From NCBI RefSeq assembly GCF_900177765.1, contig NZ_FXWI01000006.1:62001-126000 (forward strand): a stretch of 64,000 nt of DNA, given 5' to 3'. How positions within the stretch are numbered: position 1 is the first letter of the stretch; every line of letters starts with the position of its first letter. A model generated the notes under the pieces. It ran no database searches and had not been told where the DNA came from. It worked only from the letters and a program-made list of their open reading frames with translations. Below, piece by piece: positions 1 through 7,761 of this stretch. Source of the stretch: Agreia sp. VKM Ac-1783. Lineage in GTDB: Bacteria > Actinomycetota > Actinomycetes > Actinomycetales > Microbacteriaceae. The position numbers were made by a program, and so were the translations under genes.

Positions 1-1
1 G

Positions 2-1516
2 CTCGGCGGCTGGATGGCCGCATCCATTCTGCTGGCCGCGCTTCTGGGGGCGGCGGGAGTGATCGGGGCGTCGCGTCTGATCGAAGTAGCACTGGCCGAT
101 CTGCGGGAGCGGATGGTCGACACGGCGTTCCGTCTGCCGCAGTCGCGGGTCGAGGTCGCCGGCACAGGCGACCTCATCTCGCGAGCAGGCGACGATGTGG
201 CGGTCGTCGCCGAGGCGATTCCGAGTGTGGTTCCCGCACTGGCGGGCTCGTTCTTCACGATCGCCGTGACGCTCGTGGGCATGGCCGTGATAGACCCCTG
301 GTACGCGGTGGTGCTGCTTGTCGTGGTGCCCGTGCACGCACTGGCCGTGCGAGGCTACCTCCGACACGCTCCTCAGGTGTACGCGGGCGAGCGTGCGGCG
401 GTGGCCGATCGGGCTCACCACCTGCTCGACAGCCTGCGGGGCCTCGAGTCTGTGCGCGCCTACGGTCTCGCCCCCGCGCACATCGTTCGGATCGCCCGCG
501 TCTCATGGGCCGTCGCCGGCTGGACCATGCGCGCCCGCGCCATCCAGAACGTGTTCTTCGCGCGTCTGAACCTGGCCGAGCTGCTCGGCATGGGCGGACT
601 GCTCGTGGTGGGTTTCGTTCTCGTGTCGAACGGTTCGGGCAGCATTGGAGGCACGACGGCCGCAATGCTGCTGTTTCTGCGACTGTTCGGGCCCATCAAC
701 GAACTGCTCTTCGTGGTCGACGAGTTGCAGTCGGCACTAGCCTCGCTCGGTCGCATCGTGGGCGTGATCACGTGCGCTCCGCAGCGGCGGCCCTCGCGCG
801 TCGAGAGCGCCGCGTCGGCGGGCACCGTGCGTCTGACGGGCGTGGCCCACTCCTATATAGAGGGCCACGACGTGCTGAGTGACATTCACTTCGAGCTGTC
901 GCCGGGCGAGACCGTCGCGGTCGTTGGCGCGTCGGGCGCGGGCAAGAGCACCCTCGCGGCGCTCGTCGCCGGAGTTCACGAGCCGACCGAGGGCTCGGTT
1001 GAGCAGGAGTGTTCGGTCGTGCTGGTCACGCAAGAGGTTCACGTATTCGACGCGACCCTGCGGGCGAACCTCACGGTGGCGCGAGCCGATGCCACGGACG
1101 AGGCCGTTGTGGATGCGTTGGCCCGGGTCGGCGCAACGCCTCTCGTCTCGAGACTGGCTAGCGGGCTCGACGAGCCGCTCGGCTCGTCGGGCACGACGCT
1201 GACACCGGCGGAGGCGCAGCAGCTCGCCCTGGCGCGGGTGCTCCTGGCAGATCCGGAGTTGGTCATTCTCGACGAGGCGACCGCCGAGGGCGGATCCCGC
1301 GACGCCGACAGGCTCGACCGAGCGGCAGCCGAGGTGGGGCGCGGTCGAACCGTGCTCATCGTGGCCCACCGACTCAGCCAGGCCGCCACGGCCGATCGAG
1401 TGATCCTGATGCACGACGGCCGCATCCATGAGCAGGGCTCGCACGCCGAGCTGGTCGCGGCCGGAGGCGGCTATGCCCGCCTCTGGCGAGCCTGGTCGCG
1501 TGAAGGCGAGGCGTAG
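2..1516 (+). CDS. ABC exporter, TMD-NBD half-transporter (5' truncated by window)
   Basis: The reading frame is open to the window edge and the membrane domain is shorter than usual, so the true start lies outside. About 270 residues of transmembrane domain precede an ATPase domain with Walker A GASGAGKST, Walker B LVILDEATAE and H-loop VAHRLS. Family members export lipids, peptides or drugs, or support cytochrome bd assembly (CydC/CydD); the substrate cannot be read here. Oddly, the usual LSGGQ signature is replaced by LTPAEAQQ, so one composite ATP site may be weak, as in heterodimeric exporters. A partner half-transporter may lie upstream of the window. ATPase identity is firm; substrate is unknown. 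Confidence 0.9.
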   Translation, partial: LGGWMAASILLAALLGAAGVIGASRLIEVALADLRERMVDTAFRLPQSRVEVAGTGDLISRAGDDVAVVAEAIPSVVPALAGSFFTIAVTLVGMAVIDPWYAVVLLVVVPVHALAVRGYLRHAPQVYAGERAAVADRAHHLLDSLRGLESVRAYGLAPAHIVRIARVSWAVAGWTMRARAIQNVFFARLNLAELLGMGGLLVVGFVLVSNGSGSIGGTTAAMLLFLRLFGPINELLFVVDELQSALASLGRIVGVITCAPQRRPSRVESAASAGTVRLTGVAHSYIEGHDVLSDIHFELSPGETVAVVGASGAGKSTLAALVAGVHEPTEGSVEQECSVVLVTQEVHVFDATLRANLTVARADATDEAVVDALARVGATPLVSRLASGLDEPLGSSGTTLTPAEAQQLALARVLLADPELVILDEATAEGGSRDADRLDRAAAEVGRGRTVLIVAHRLSQAATADRVILMHDGRIHEQGSHAELVAAGGGYARLWRAWSREGEA

Positions 1517-1535
1517 GCCCTGGTACCGTGACTCG

Positions 1536-2168
1536 ATGCCATCCAAGCGCGAGATCACCGAGTTCTCCGATGAGCCGGCCGCCGGCAACCCCTGGGTCGT
1601 CGAGCCCATGCCCGCGACGATCGACCTCATCGAATACGACTCGGAATGGCCTTCGCAAGCCGCAGAGATCAGCGAGCGACTCAACGATGTTCTCGGCCTC
1701 CGGGCTCTCCGCATCGATCACGTCGGTTCGACCGCCGTAGAAGGCCTGCCCGCCAAACCGGTCATCGACATCGACGTCACGGTCGCCGACCCCGCCGACG
1801 AGGCGGGCTATGTACGAAGCCTGCAGGACGCGGGATTCGTTCTCACCGTGCGCGAGCCCTGGTGGCACGAGCATCGTCTGTTCCGGGGCGGCCACAGGCC
1901 AGACGATCGCGTCGCACCGACCGACGGCGGGCCCGCCACCAACATCCATATCTTCGGACCCGACAGCCCTGAACTCATCAAGCATCTCGTCTTCCGCAAC
2001 TGGCTCCGCTCTAGCGCGAGCGATCGCGAGCTGTACGCCGACACGAAACGCGCCGCCGCCGCCGCGCAGCGGGAGGACGATGCGGTCATGGACTACAACG
2101 CGAGAAAGCAGGCCGTGATCCTCGAGATCTACGAACGTGCGTTCCGCGCATCCGGATTTCTGAGCTGA
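1536..2168 (+). CDS. GrpB/UPF0157 family protein
   Basis: A protein of 210 residues of the GrpB family, which belongs to the nucleotidyltransferase fold superfamily and whose biochemical role is not settled. The diagnostic stretch DHVGSTAVEGLPAKPVIDID is present near residues 50-70, followed by the HEHRLF and N-H-I-F segments seen in this family. The ATG at 1536 is preferred because the family domain (IDLIEYDSEW) begins about 30 residues later and the next in-frame start upstream lies inside the ABC transporter gene. It follows that gene by 19 bp and may be co-transcribed. Function is not inferred beyond the family. Confidence 0.88.
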   Translation: MPSKREITEFSDEPAAGNPWVVEPMPATIDLIEYDSEWPSQAAEISERLNDVLGLRALRIDHVGSTAVEGLPAKPVIDIDVTVADPADEAGYVRSLQDAGFVLTVREPWWHEHRLFRGGHRPDDRVAPTDGGPATNIHIFGPDSPELIKHLVFRNWLRSSASDRELYADTKRAAAAAQREDDAVMDYNARKQAVILEIYERAFRASGFLS

Positions 2169-2202
2169 CGCAGACTCGATGGTCTATATACAAGGAGCGC
2201 CC

Positions 2203-2736
2203 ATGGATTTCTCTGAGGCCCAGGCCGATGTGCGGCGCGTCTACCGCGCCGGCTTTCCCGGCCCCGCGGTATCGGCCGTGGTCTGGGCCGCTTCCAACGC
2301 CGTCTTCCTCTGGGGTTCGGCGACGGCGGGCATGCTCGTGCTCTTCGTGGGCGGCATGCTGATCTTTCCCTTGACCACTCTTGTTCTCTCGGTCATGGGC
2401 GGCCCGGCATCCTTGCCCAAGGGTCATCCGTCGACATCCCTTGCGATGCAATCGGCTTTCACCGTGCCCTTCGGCCTGCTCGTCGCGATTGTTCTGGGAG
2501 CGTACGAGCCCGCTCTGTTCTTTCCGGCGTCGCTCATCATCGTCGGAGCCCACTATCTGGTGTTCGTGTCGCTGTATGGAATGCGCCTCTTCGCGGTTCT
2601 CGCCGCAGTTCTGATAGCTCTCGGAACGCTCGTGCTGTTCCTGCTTCCGTCGCTCGGAGGCATCAGCGGCTGGCTCGGCGCTGCCGTCTTCGCGATCTTC
2701 GCGGTGATCCTCTTTCGCGCGGCGCGCGCCCACTAG
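2203..2736 (+). CDS. Small integral membrane protein, possibly DUF7010-like
   Basis: A 177-residue hydrophobic protein with about five or six predicted membrane spans separated by short loops. The N terminus MDFSEAQADVRRVYRAGF followed by a G-G-M-L-I-F-P motif resembles proteins annotated as DUF7010, but that match is from memory and unverified. The start is set by a clear AAGGAG ribosome binding site 5-10 bases upstream of the ATG at 2203. The stop codon overlaps the stop codon of the convergent gene at 2733 within the palindrome CTAG. No catalytic residues are visible; the function is unknown. Confidence 0.75.
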   Translation: MDFSEAQADVRRVYRAGFPGPAVSAVVWAASNAVFLWGSATAGMLVLFVGGMLIFPLTTLVLSVMGGPASLPKGHPSTSLAMQSAFTVPFGLLVAIVLGAYEPALFFPASLIIVGAHYLVFVSLYGMRLFAVLAAVLIALGTLVLFLLPSLGGISGWLGAAVFAIFAVILFRAARAH

Positions 2737-3332
2737 GCGTTCAGGGCCCGCCGCACTTCCGAGGCGAGCCGCGGAACCGTCTCCTCCTCGAACCATGGGT
2801 TACGCGAACGCCATCCCCTCGCCAACGGCGACGGATGAACCAGCGGAAAGAACGGCAGAAACGACTCGGCCGCCCGCACCGTCTCGGTCACGGACTGTCG
2901 CTTCTGCCCGTGCAGGTAGTACCGCTGCGAATACGCACCCACCAGCACCGTGAGGCGCACGTCGGTCAGCGCGCCGATGATGCGCGGATGCCACAGCGGA
3001 GCGACCTCGGGTCGAGGCGGCAGGTCGCCGCTCGGCCCCTTGCCCGGAAAGTAGAAGTCCATGGGCAGCAGCGCGAACTTCTCGGGGTCGTAGAACGTCG
3101 CATCCGTCACGCCCAGCCATGATCGCAGCAGCCGCCCGCTCACATCGCTCCAAGCCAGGCCCGTCTCCTGCGCGACTCGGCCCGGAGCCTGGCCGATGAC
3201 CAGCACGCGAGCGCGCGCGGATCCGGTGAACAGGGGCTCCCACCCCTGTTTCGTTGCCCATGCATTCGACGGGTCCCCGATGATCTCCTCACGAATGAGC
3301 TCGAACTCATCCACGGGTCGCGATGTCACCAC
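2733..3332 (-). CDS. Uracil-DNA glycosylase family protein
   Basis: A protein of about 199 residues with the two motifs of the UDG superfamily: the water-activating loop IGQAPGRVAQETG and the C-terminal loop HPSPLARGW that carries the conserved His. Members excise uracil or related lesions from DNA and start base-excision repair; this branch resembles the short UDG-like proteins of Actinobacteria, so substrate preference is uncertain. I chose the GTG at 3332, 20 bases past the stop of the upstream gene, since a start at 3422 would overlap that gene by 70 bases. It is convergent with the preceding membrane protein, the two stops sharing CTAG. Confidence 0.82.
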   Translation of the reverse strand: MVTSRPVDEFELIREEIIGDPSNAWATKQGWEPLFTGSARARVLVIGQAPGRVAQETGLAWSDVSGRLLRSWLGVTDATFYDPEKFALLPMDFYFPGKGPSGDLPPRPEVAPLWHPRIIGALTDVRLTVLVGAYSQRYYLHGQKRQSVTETVRAAESFLPFFPLVHPSPLARGWRSRNPWFEEETVPRLASEVRRALNA

Positions 3333-3352
3333 TCGATCTTCGCATTCGCGGA

Positions 3353-4426
3353 TCAGAAGAAGAGGTCTTGGAGGAGGTTGTAGAACCCGAAGAGAGCCAG
3401 CAAGGCGCCGATGATCCACCACCAGTCAGCTCGACGGGCGAGCCTGCGCCCGTGGGACGCAACGCCCTCTCGCCTAGCGTAATTCGGAACGGCCGCGCCT
3501 TCCGGCCATGCCGCGCCACCGGCATCCAGACGCTCATCACGCCACCGCGCCCACTGCCTCACCCTCTGCGACAGCGCCTCGACGGTAGAGAGAAGCTGCT
3601 TCCAGAGTTCGGGATCGAGAGTCGACAACTCGCCCTGCGCGTAGAGGAACAGGTAGTCATCGACGATCTCGATATCGAACGAAGCGGCGTTGTCGATGAA
3701 CCGCGCCATGATGTCGGGCGTGAAGAGGTAGAGGGCGTCGGCTTCGTAGCCCGCCGGGCAGTAGAGGGCGAAGTGCCGATCGAAGTCTCCCTCGAGCGAC
3801 AATCGCTGCCGGGCCGCTAGGGCCACGGGTAACGCTGCTCTGCCCCAAGAGTTGTTCTTCTGGGCATCGAGAACGATGTTGGGCAGCGGCGTAGTCAGGC
3901 GCAGCGCGACGTAACCCCACCGGTGCACTGTCCTGTTCTTTCCCGATCCGACGACCGAGGTGTGGTTCGCGATAATCGTCGGCGCCTCGCCGTCACGGCT
4001 CACCATGTCGGTTGAATACGACGACGACTGCCCCTCGCGCTCAAAGATCATGCCCGGAAGCCACGGCCGCTCAACCCGCGGCGAGTAGCTGAACGAATTG
4101 GCCCGAGCGAACTCGGCTATGCGAAACTGCCTCACTCCGTTGCGCTGCCGCAGAGCCCTGACGAGGAGTGTGATCGCGACGACGGGCATGGTGATGACCG
4201 GCACAAACGCCAGGATGCTCGACAGGCCCTTATCGCGCAGGATGAACTGATCGACACCGATCGCCGTGAGCAGCGCGATCATGAAGACAAAAGGAACAGC
4301 GATGAGGGCGACAGGCAGAAGCACCGTCACCAACTTCGGCCGCACCGTGGAGGGCAGTGTGCGCCGGAAGGCCCGGAGTGCCCGGCGGTCGATGCGATCA
4401 GCCAGCGGCCTGGTATCCAGAGTCAC
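3353..4426 (-). CDS. Membrane protein of unknown function (DUF3137-like layout)
   Basis: A 357-residue protein with two N-terminal membrane spans (about 35-63 and 75-97), a soluble region of about 230 residues, and a final hydrophobic span at the C terminus (WWWIIGALLALFGFYNLL). The central part, starting R-I-A-E-F-A-R-A-N-S-F-S-Y, recalls actinobacterial membrane proteins with a DUF3137-type cytoplasmic domain, but no catalytic motif is visible. It is followed 20 bases later by the UDG-like gene, with which it may form a transcript. The start ATG at 4426 precedes a basic cytosolic N terminus. Function is not assigned. Confidence 0.75.
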   Translation of the reverse strand: MTLDTRPLADRIDRRALRAFRRTLPSTVRPKLVTVLLPVALIAVPFVFMIALLTAIGVDQFILRDKGLSSILAFVPVITMPVVAITLLVRALRQRNGVRQFRIAEFARANSFSYSPRVERPWLPGMIFEREGQSSSYSTDMVSRDGEAPTIIANHTSVVGSGKNRTVHRWGYVALRLTTPLPNIVLDAQKNNSWGRAALPVALAARQRLSLEGDFDRHFALYCPAGYEADALYLFTPDIMARFIDNAASFDIEIVDDYLFLYAQGELSTLDPELWKQLLSTVEALSQRVRQWARWRDERLDAGGAAWPEGAAVPNYARREGVASHGRRLARRADWWWIIGALLALFGFYNLLQDLFF

Positions 4427-4472
4427 CCGACCACATTAGTTGCAGCGATGCGGGGTGGTGTGTGGAAAGCAA

Positions 4473-4506
4473 AAGGCCGGACAGGGATTTCTCCCGATCC
4501 GGCCTT
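4473..4506 (-). terminator. Rho-independent terminator of tRNA-Leu
   Basis: A 9-bp perfect stem (AAGGCCGGA at 4473-4481 with TCCGGCCTT at 4498-4506) lies just past the 3' end of the leftward tRNA-Leu. In the direction of transcription it is followed by TTTTGCTTT. This is the expected shape of an intrinsic terminator. Confidence 0.8.
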
Positions 4507-4518
4507 CATTCGTTCGCG

Positions 4519-4602
4519 TGCGCGAGGGGGGACTTGAACCCCCACGCCCTTTCGAGCACTGGCACCTGAAGCCAGCGCGTCTGCCAATTCCGCCACTCGC
4601 GC
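4519..4602 (-). tRNA. tRNA-Leu (anticodon CAG)
   Basis: A type II tRNA of 84 nt with a 7-bp acceptor stem (GCGCGAG at 4602-4596 paired with CTCGCGC at 4526-4520), D-arm GGCGGAATTGGCAGACGC, anticodon loop CTTCAGGTG giving anticodon CAG, a long variable arm typical of leucine tRNAs, and T-loop GTTCAAGTC. The discriminator base is A, as expected for Leu. The 3' CCA is not encoded, so the CCA-adding enzyme at 47 kb would be required. It is transcribed leftwards and followed by an intrinsic terminator. Confidence 0.95.
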
Positions 4603-5065
4603 GAACTTAGAGAGATTAGCACGAAGCGGCGGCGTGAGGGAATTCGGAGTCGCTTGTAAAGGAGGACAAGCTTCTTGCCGGAGACGAGTCCTCGAGGCAC
4701 AGCCTCGGATTCACGCACCTTCGTGCGAATCGGAGCAGAAATGTCCTCAGTTGGCCCTCGGACTCGTCCCTTCACTTGTGCAGGTGCAGGCTAAAGACGC
4801 ACATATCGAGCAACACGCCGCCAGCGGCACTCGACTCGCCCGCATATCCACCGATTCGTGCTCCATTGGCCCGTTTCGAGGGGCCATGACCAACCGCTGA
4901 ACCTCAAAGTGCCACCCGACCCGCAGCCGTGCTTTTAAGAGGTACGAAATCCACCGGGCAACAGGCCCAGAACGCGTACTAGGTGGATTTGCACGCAACA
5001 CAAGTAACATCTACCTGAGCGTCGCCGCCCGGACTGTGGCGTGCGCGCAAGAAATAGGGAGACAC
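4603..5065. other. 463-bp intergenic region upstream of fhaA
   Basis: No coding region is supported here. The stretch separates the leftward tRNA-Leu from the rightward kinase/cell-wall operon, so it must hold the promoters for both. It contains short imperfect hairpins (for example near 4710-4735 and GGCCCGTTTCGAGGGGCC at 4869-4886) but no riboswitch core that I recognise. An AGGGAG ribosome binding site at 5056-5061 sets the start of fhaA. Confidence 0.6.
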
Positions 5066-5869
5066 GTGGGACTGCTGGACAACTTCGAGAAGGGTCTCGA
5101 GCGTGCCGTCAACGGCGCATTCGCCAAGACCTTCCGCTCGGGGCTGGCGCCGGTCGAGATCACCTCTGCCCTGCGCCGCGAGCTCGACACCAAGGCCGCC
5201 GTCATCTCGCGCGACCGCATTCTCGTGCCCAACTCGTTCCGCGTCATCCTGGCCCCCGGCGACTACCAGCGCATGCAGGCCATCGGCCCTACACTCAGCG
5301 ACGACCTCATCCAGTTCGTTCAGACCCACGCCAAGCAGCAGGGCTACCAGTTCGCCGGTGGCATCTCGATGGACCTCGTGCAGAACCCACGCCTCACCGA
5401 CGGCCTCGTGCAGATCGAATCGGCCAACGCGGCCGGAGAGGTCACCTGGACCCCTGTGCTCGACGTGGCCGGCAAGCGCTACCCGATCACCTCTTCGCGC
5501 ACCGTGATCGGGCGGGGCTCGGATGCCGACATCACCATCGACGATCCCGGCACCTCGCGCAAGCACGTCGAGATCCTGTGGGACGGCAAGCGCGCCCAGG
5601 TCAAAGACCTCGGCTCCACGAACGGATCGCAACTCAACGGCGTCGCCGTCTCGAAGGCCGCGCTCGAGCCCGAGTCCGTCATCCAGATCGGCCGTACCCG
5701 CATCGTGTTCCGCGTTCTCGCGCAGTCGGCCAGCGTCGACCAGTACTCCGATCTGCGCACTCAGCGCCAAAGCCGCGCGCCCGAGCCCTTCCGCGAGCAG
5801 CGCCCGCTGCCACCGCGCCCCGATCGGCCCCGGCACGACCCGGGTGGCTTCTGGAGGGACAACAGTTGA
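5066..5869 (+). CDS. fhaA: FhaA, FHA-domain protein of the kinase/cell-wall operon
   Basis: A 267-residue cytosolic protein with an N-terminal DUF3662 domain (about 1-115, starting GLLDNFEKGLERAVNGAFAK) and a C-terminal FHA domain (about 150-235) with phosphothreonine-binding motifs IGRGSDADI, SRKH and STNGS. FHA domains bind threonine-phosphorylated targets of PknA/PknB; in mycobacteria FhaA binds the pseudokinase domain of MurJ and influences peptidoglycan synthesis. A short Pro/Arg-rich linker closes the protein. The GTG start is supported by AGGGAG five bases upstream. It is the first gene of the operon through pknB, and its stop overlaps the fhaB start (TTGA). Confidence 0.95.
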   Translation: MGLLDNFEKGLERAVNGAFAKTFRSGLAPVEITSALRRELDTKAAVISRDRILVPNSFRVILAPGDYQRMQAIGPTLSDDLIQFVQTHAKQQGYQFAGGISMDLVQNPRLTDGLVQIESANAAGEVTWTPVLDVAGKRYPITSSRTVIGRGSDADITIDDPGTSRKHVEILWDGKRAQVKDLGSTNGSQLNGVAVSKAALEPESVIQIGRTRIVFRVLAQSASVDQYSDLRTQRQSRAPEPFREQRPLPPRPDRPRHDPGGFWRDNS

Positions 5870-6447
5870 GTGAACTCACCCTTCTGATCCTGCAGTTCGC
5901 GTTCCTCGCCCTTCTCTGGATCTTCGTCTTCGTCGTGGTCTACGCCATGCGCAGCGATCTCTTCGGTCGCCGAGTCAAGAAACTTCCGGATGCGCAGGCC
6001 GCCGGCGCGGCCGGCTTCCCCACGGCGGCCCCGGCCGCCGCCGTGAGCACAAACGCCCCGCCCCGCCAGCAGGCGCCCGTTCCCCAATCGAAGGTGCCCA
6101 CCTTCACCCCCCTCGAAGGCTCCTCAGCGGGAACTCATCCCCGCGCGACCACCGGTAACGCGTCGCGCCTGGTCATCACCGCCGGCACGAAGAGCGGCAC
6201 CGAGATCCCCCTCGGCACCATGCCGCTCACCATCGGCCGCTCGACCGACTCGAGCGTCGTCATCCGCGACGACTACACCTCCACCCACCACGCCAGGCTC
6301 ATGGTGTGGAACGAGGAGTGGATGCTTCAGGATCTCGACTCCACGAACGGAACCTTCCTCGACGGCAAGCGCGTCACCTCTCCGGTGAACGTTCCACTCA
6401 ATACGCCCATCAAGATCGGCGCGACCAGCTTCGAGTTGCGGCGCTAA
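5866..6447 (+). CDS. fhaB: FhaB/FipA, membrane-anchored FHA protein
   Basis: A protein of 193 residues with one N-terminal membrane span (about 5-26, LTLLILQFAFLALLWIFVF), a Pro/Ala-rich linker, and a C-terminal FHA domain (about 100-190) with IGRSTDSSV, STHHARL and DSTNGTFLDG. Orthologues bind phosphorylated partners and take part in division (FipA of mycobacteria). The TTG start at 5866 is chosen because the reading frame continues directly into the hydrophobic segment, a GGAGGG site lies 8-13 bases upstream, and the start overlaps the fhaA stop, suggesting translational coupling. The longer frame extending upstream is only an out-of-frame reading of fhaA. Confidence 0.92.
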   Translation: MSELTLLILQFAFLALLWIFVFVVVYAMRSDLFGRRVKKLPDAQAAGAAGFPTAAPAAAVSTNAPPRQQAPVPQSKVPTFTPLEGSSAGTHPRATTGNASRLVITAGTKSGTEIPLGTMPLTIGRSTDSSVVIRDDYTSTHHARLMVWNEEWMLQDLDSTNGTFLDGKRVTSPVNVPLNTPIKIGATSFELRR

Positions 6448-6450
6448 CCG

Positions 6451-7761
6451 ATGGCCCTCGTCACATCGAGCGCCGCCATCTCCCATGTCGGCAAGATCCG
6501 CTCGAACAACCAGGACTCCGGGTTCGCCGGGCAGTCTCTGTTCGCGGTGGCCGACGGAATGGGCGGCCACGCGGGCGGCGACGTCGCATCCGCTCTCGCC
6601 ATCACGCGCCTGCGCGAGATCGACGGCGAGTACGGGTCGGCTGTCGACGCAGAATTCGCCCTGCAGGAGGCCATCGTCGCGGCCAACGCGATCCTGGCAG
6701 AGACCGTGTTCGAGCATCCAGAACTTACAGGCATGGGCACCACGCTCTCGGCTCTCGTGCGCGTCGGTCAGAGCGTGGCCCTCGCCCACATCGGCGACTC
6801 GCGCGTCTACCGATTTCGCGACGGCACTCTGACTCAGATCACCGCCGACCACACCTTCGTACAGCGGCTCGTCGACTCGGGTCGCATCACGGCCGAGGAG
6901 GCCAAGACCCACCCGCGACGCTCGGTTTTGATGCGCGTGCTCGGCGACGTCGATTCGACACCGGACGTCGACCTGCAGGTCATGGACACACGTCCCGGCG
7001 ATCGGTGGCTGATCTGCTCAGACGGCCTCACCGGGGTCGTCGACAACGACCACATCTCGGAGGCCCTGGCCAGCGAGATGACGCCGGCCGAGGTCGTGTC
7101 CGACCTGGTCAAGCAGGCTCTCGACGGCGGTGCGCCCGACAACGTCACCATCGTGGTCGTCGACATCAACTCCTCGTTCGACGAGCACGGTGTCGAGCCT
7201 GTCACCGTCGGCTCCGCGTCTAAACCCGTCGCCTTCGAGGGCACCCTGGGTCGCCGCGTCTCGCGACTGCCCGGCCTGCGCCTTCACCAGCGCGGCCCCG
7301 CAGACCCCAGCCACTTCGAGCCCGAGTCGGAGGACTACCTCGACGAGCTCATCGAAGAGAACCAGCGTCGCTCACGGCGACGCAAGACAGCATGGCTGGC
7401 CGGCGCCCTCGTGGTCATCCTCGCCATCGCGGCTGCCGCTTTCGCCGGCTACAAGTGGACACAGACCCGCTACTACGTCGGCGATGTCGACGGACAGGTC
7501 GCCATCTTCCACGGCGTGCAGCAGAGCGTCGGGCCGATCGCCCTGTCGGAGGTCTACCAGACCACCGACATCCAACTCGACGATCTGCCGTTCTACACCC
7601 AGGAGCAGGTGCGTGACACCATCAGCGCCGACTCGGTGAAGGCCGCCCTCGAGATCGTGAAGCGCCTCGGCGCCGCAGTCGAACCAGAGCCGACGCCCAC
7701 TCCCACGCCCACCCCGTCTGTCACCCCGGCACCCGAAGCACCGGCGGCCCCCGTTGGCTGA
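6451..7761 (+). CDS. pstP: PstP, PP2C-type Ser/Thr protein phosphatase
   Basis: A 436-residue protein: PP2C catalytic domain (about 4-235) with the metal-binding motifs SNNQDS, ADGMGGHAGG, AHIGDSRVYR, SDGLTG and GGAPDNVT, a charged juxtamembrane linker, one membrane span (about 314-333) and an extracytoplasmic part ending in a Thr-Pro repeat tail. It dephosphorylates the PknA/PknB kinases and their substrates, balancing the signalling system encoded here. It begins 3 bases after the fhaB stop and its end overlaps the next gene, so it is clearly inside the operon. Confidence 0.96.
   Translation: MALVTSSAAISHVGKIRSNNQDSGFAGQSLFAVADGMGGHAGGDVASALAITRLREIDGEYGSAVDAEFALQEAIVAANAILAETVFEHPELTGMGTTLSALVRVGQSVALAHIGDSRVYRFRDGTLTQITADHTFVQRLVDSGRITAEEAKTHPRRSVLMRVLGDVDSTPDVDLQVMDTRPGDRWLICSDGLTGVVDNDHISEALASEMTPAEVVSDLVKQALDGGAPDNVTIVVVDINSSFDEHGVEPVTVGSASKPVAFEGTLGRRVSRLPGLRLHQRGPADPSHFEPESEDYLDELIEENQRRSRRRKTAWLAGALVVILAIAAAAFAGYKWTQTRYYVGDVDGQVAIFHGVQQSVGPIALSEVYQTTDIQLDDLPFYTQEQVRDTISADSVKAALEIVKRLGAAVEPEPTPTPTPTPSVTPAPEAPAAPVG

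Noticed and set aside
4603-5065. A riboswitch (for example a c-di-AMP ydaO type) upstream of fhaA
   Set aside because: Cell-wall genes are sometimes controlled this way, but I cannot find the conserved core sequence or pairing.
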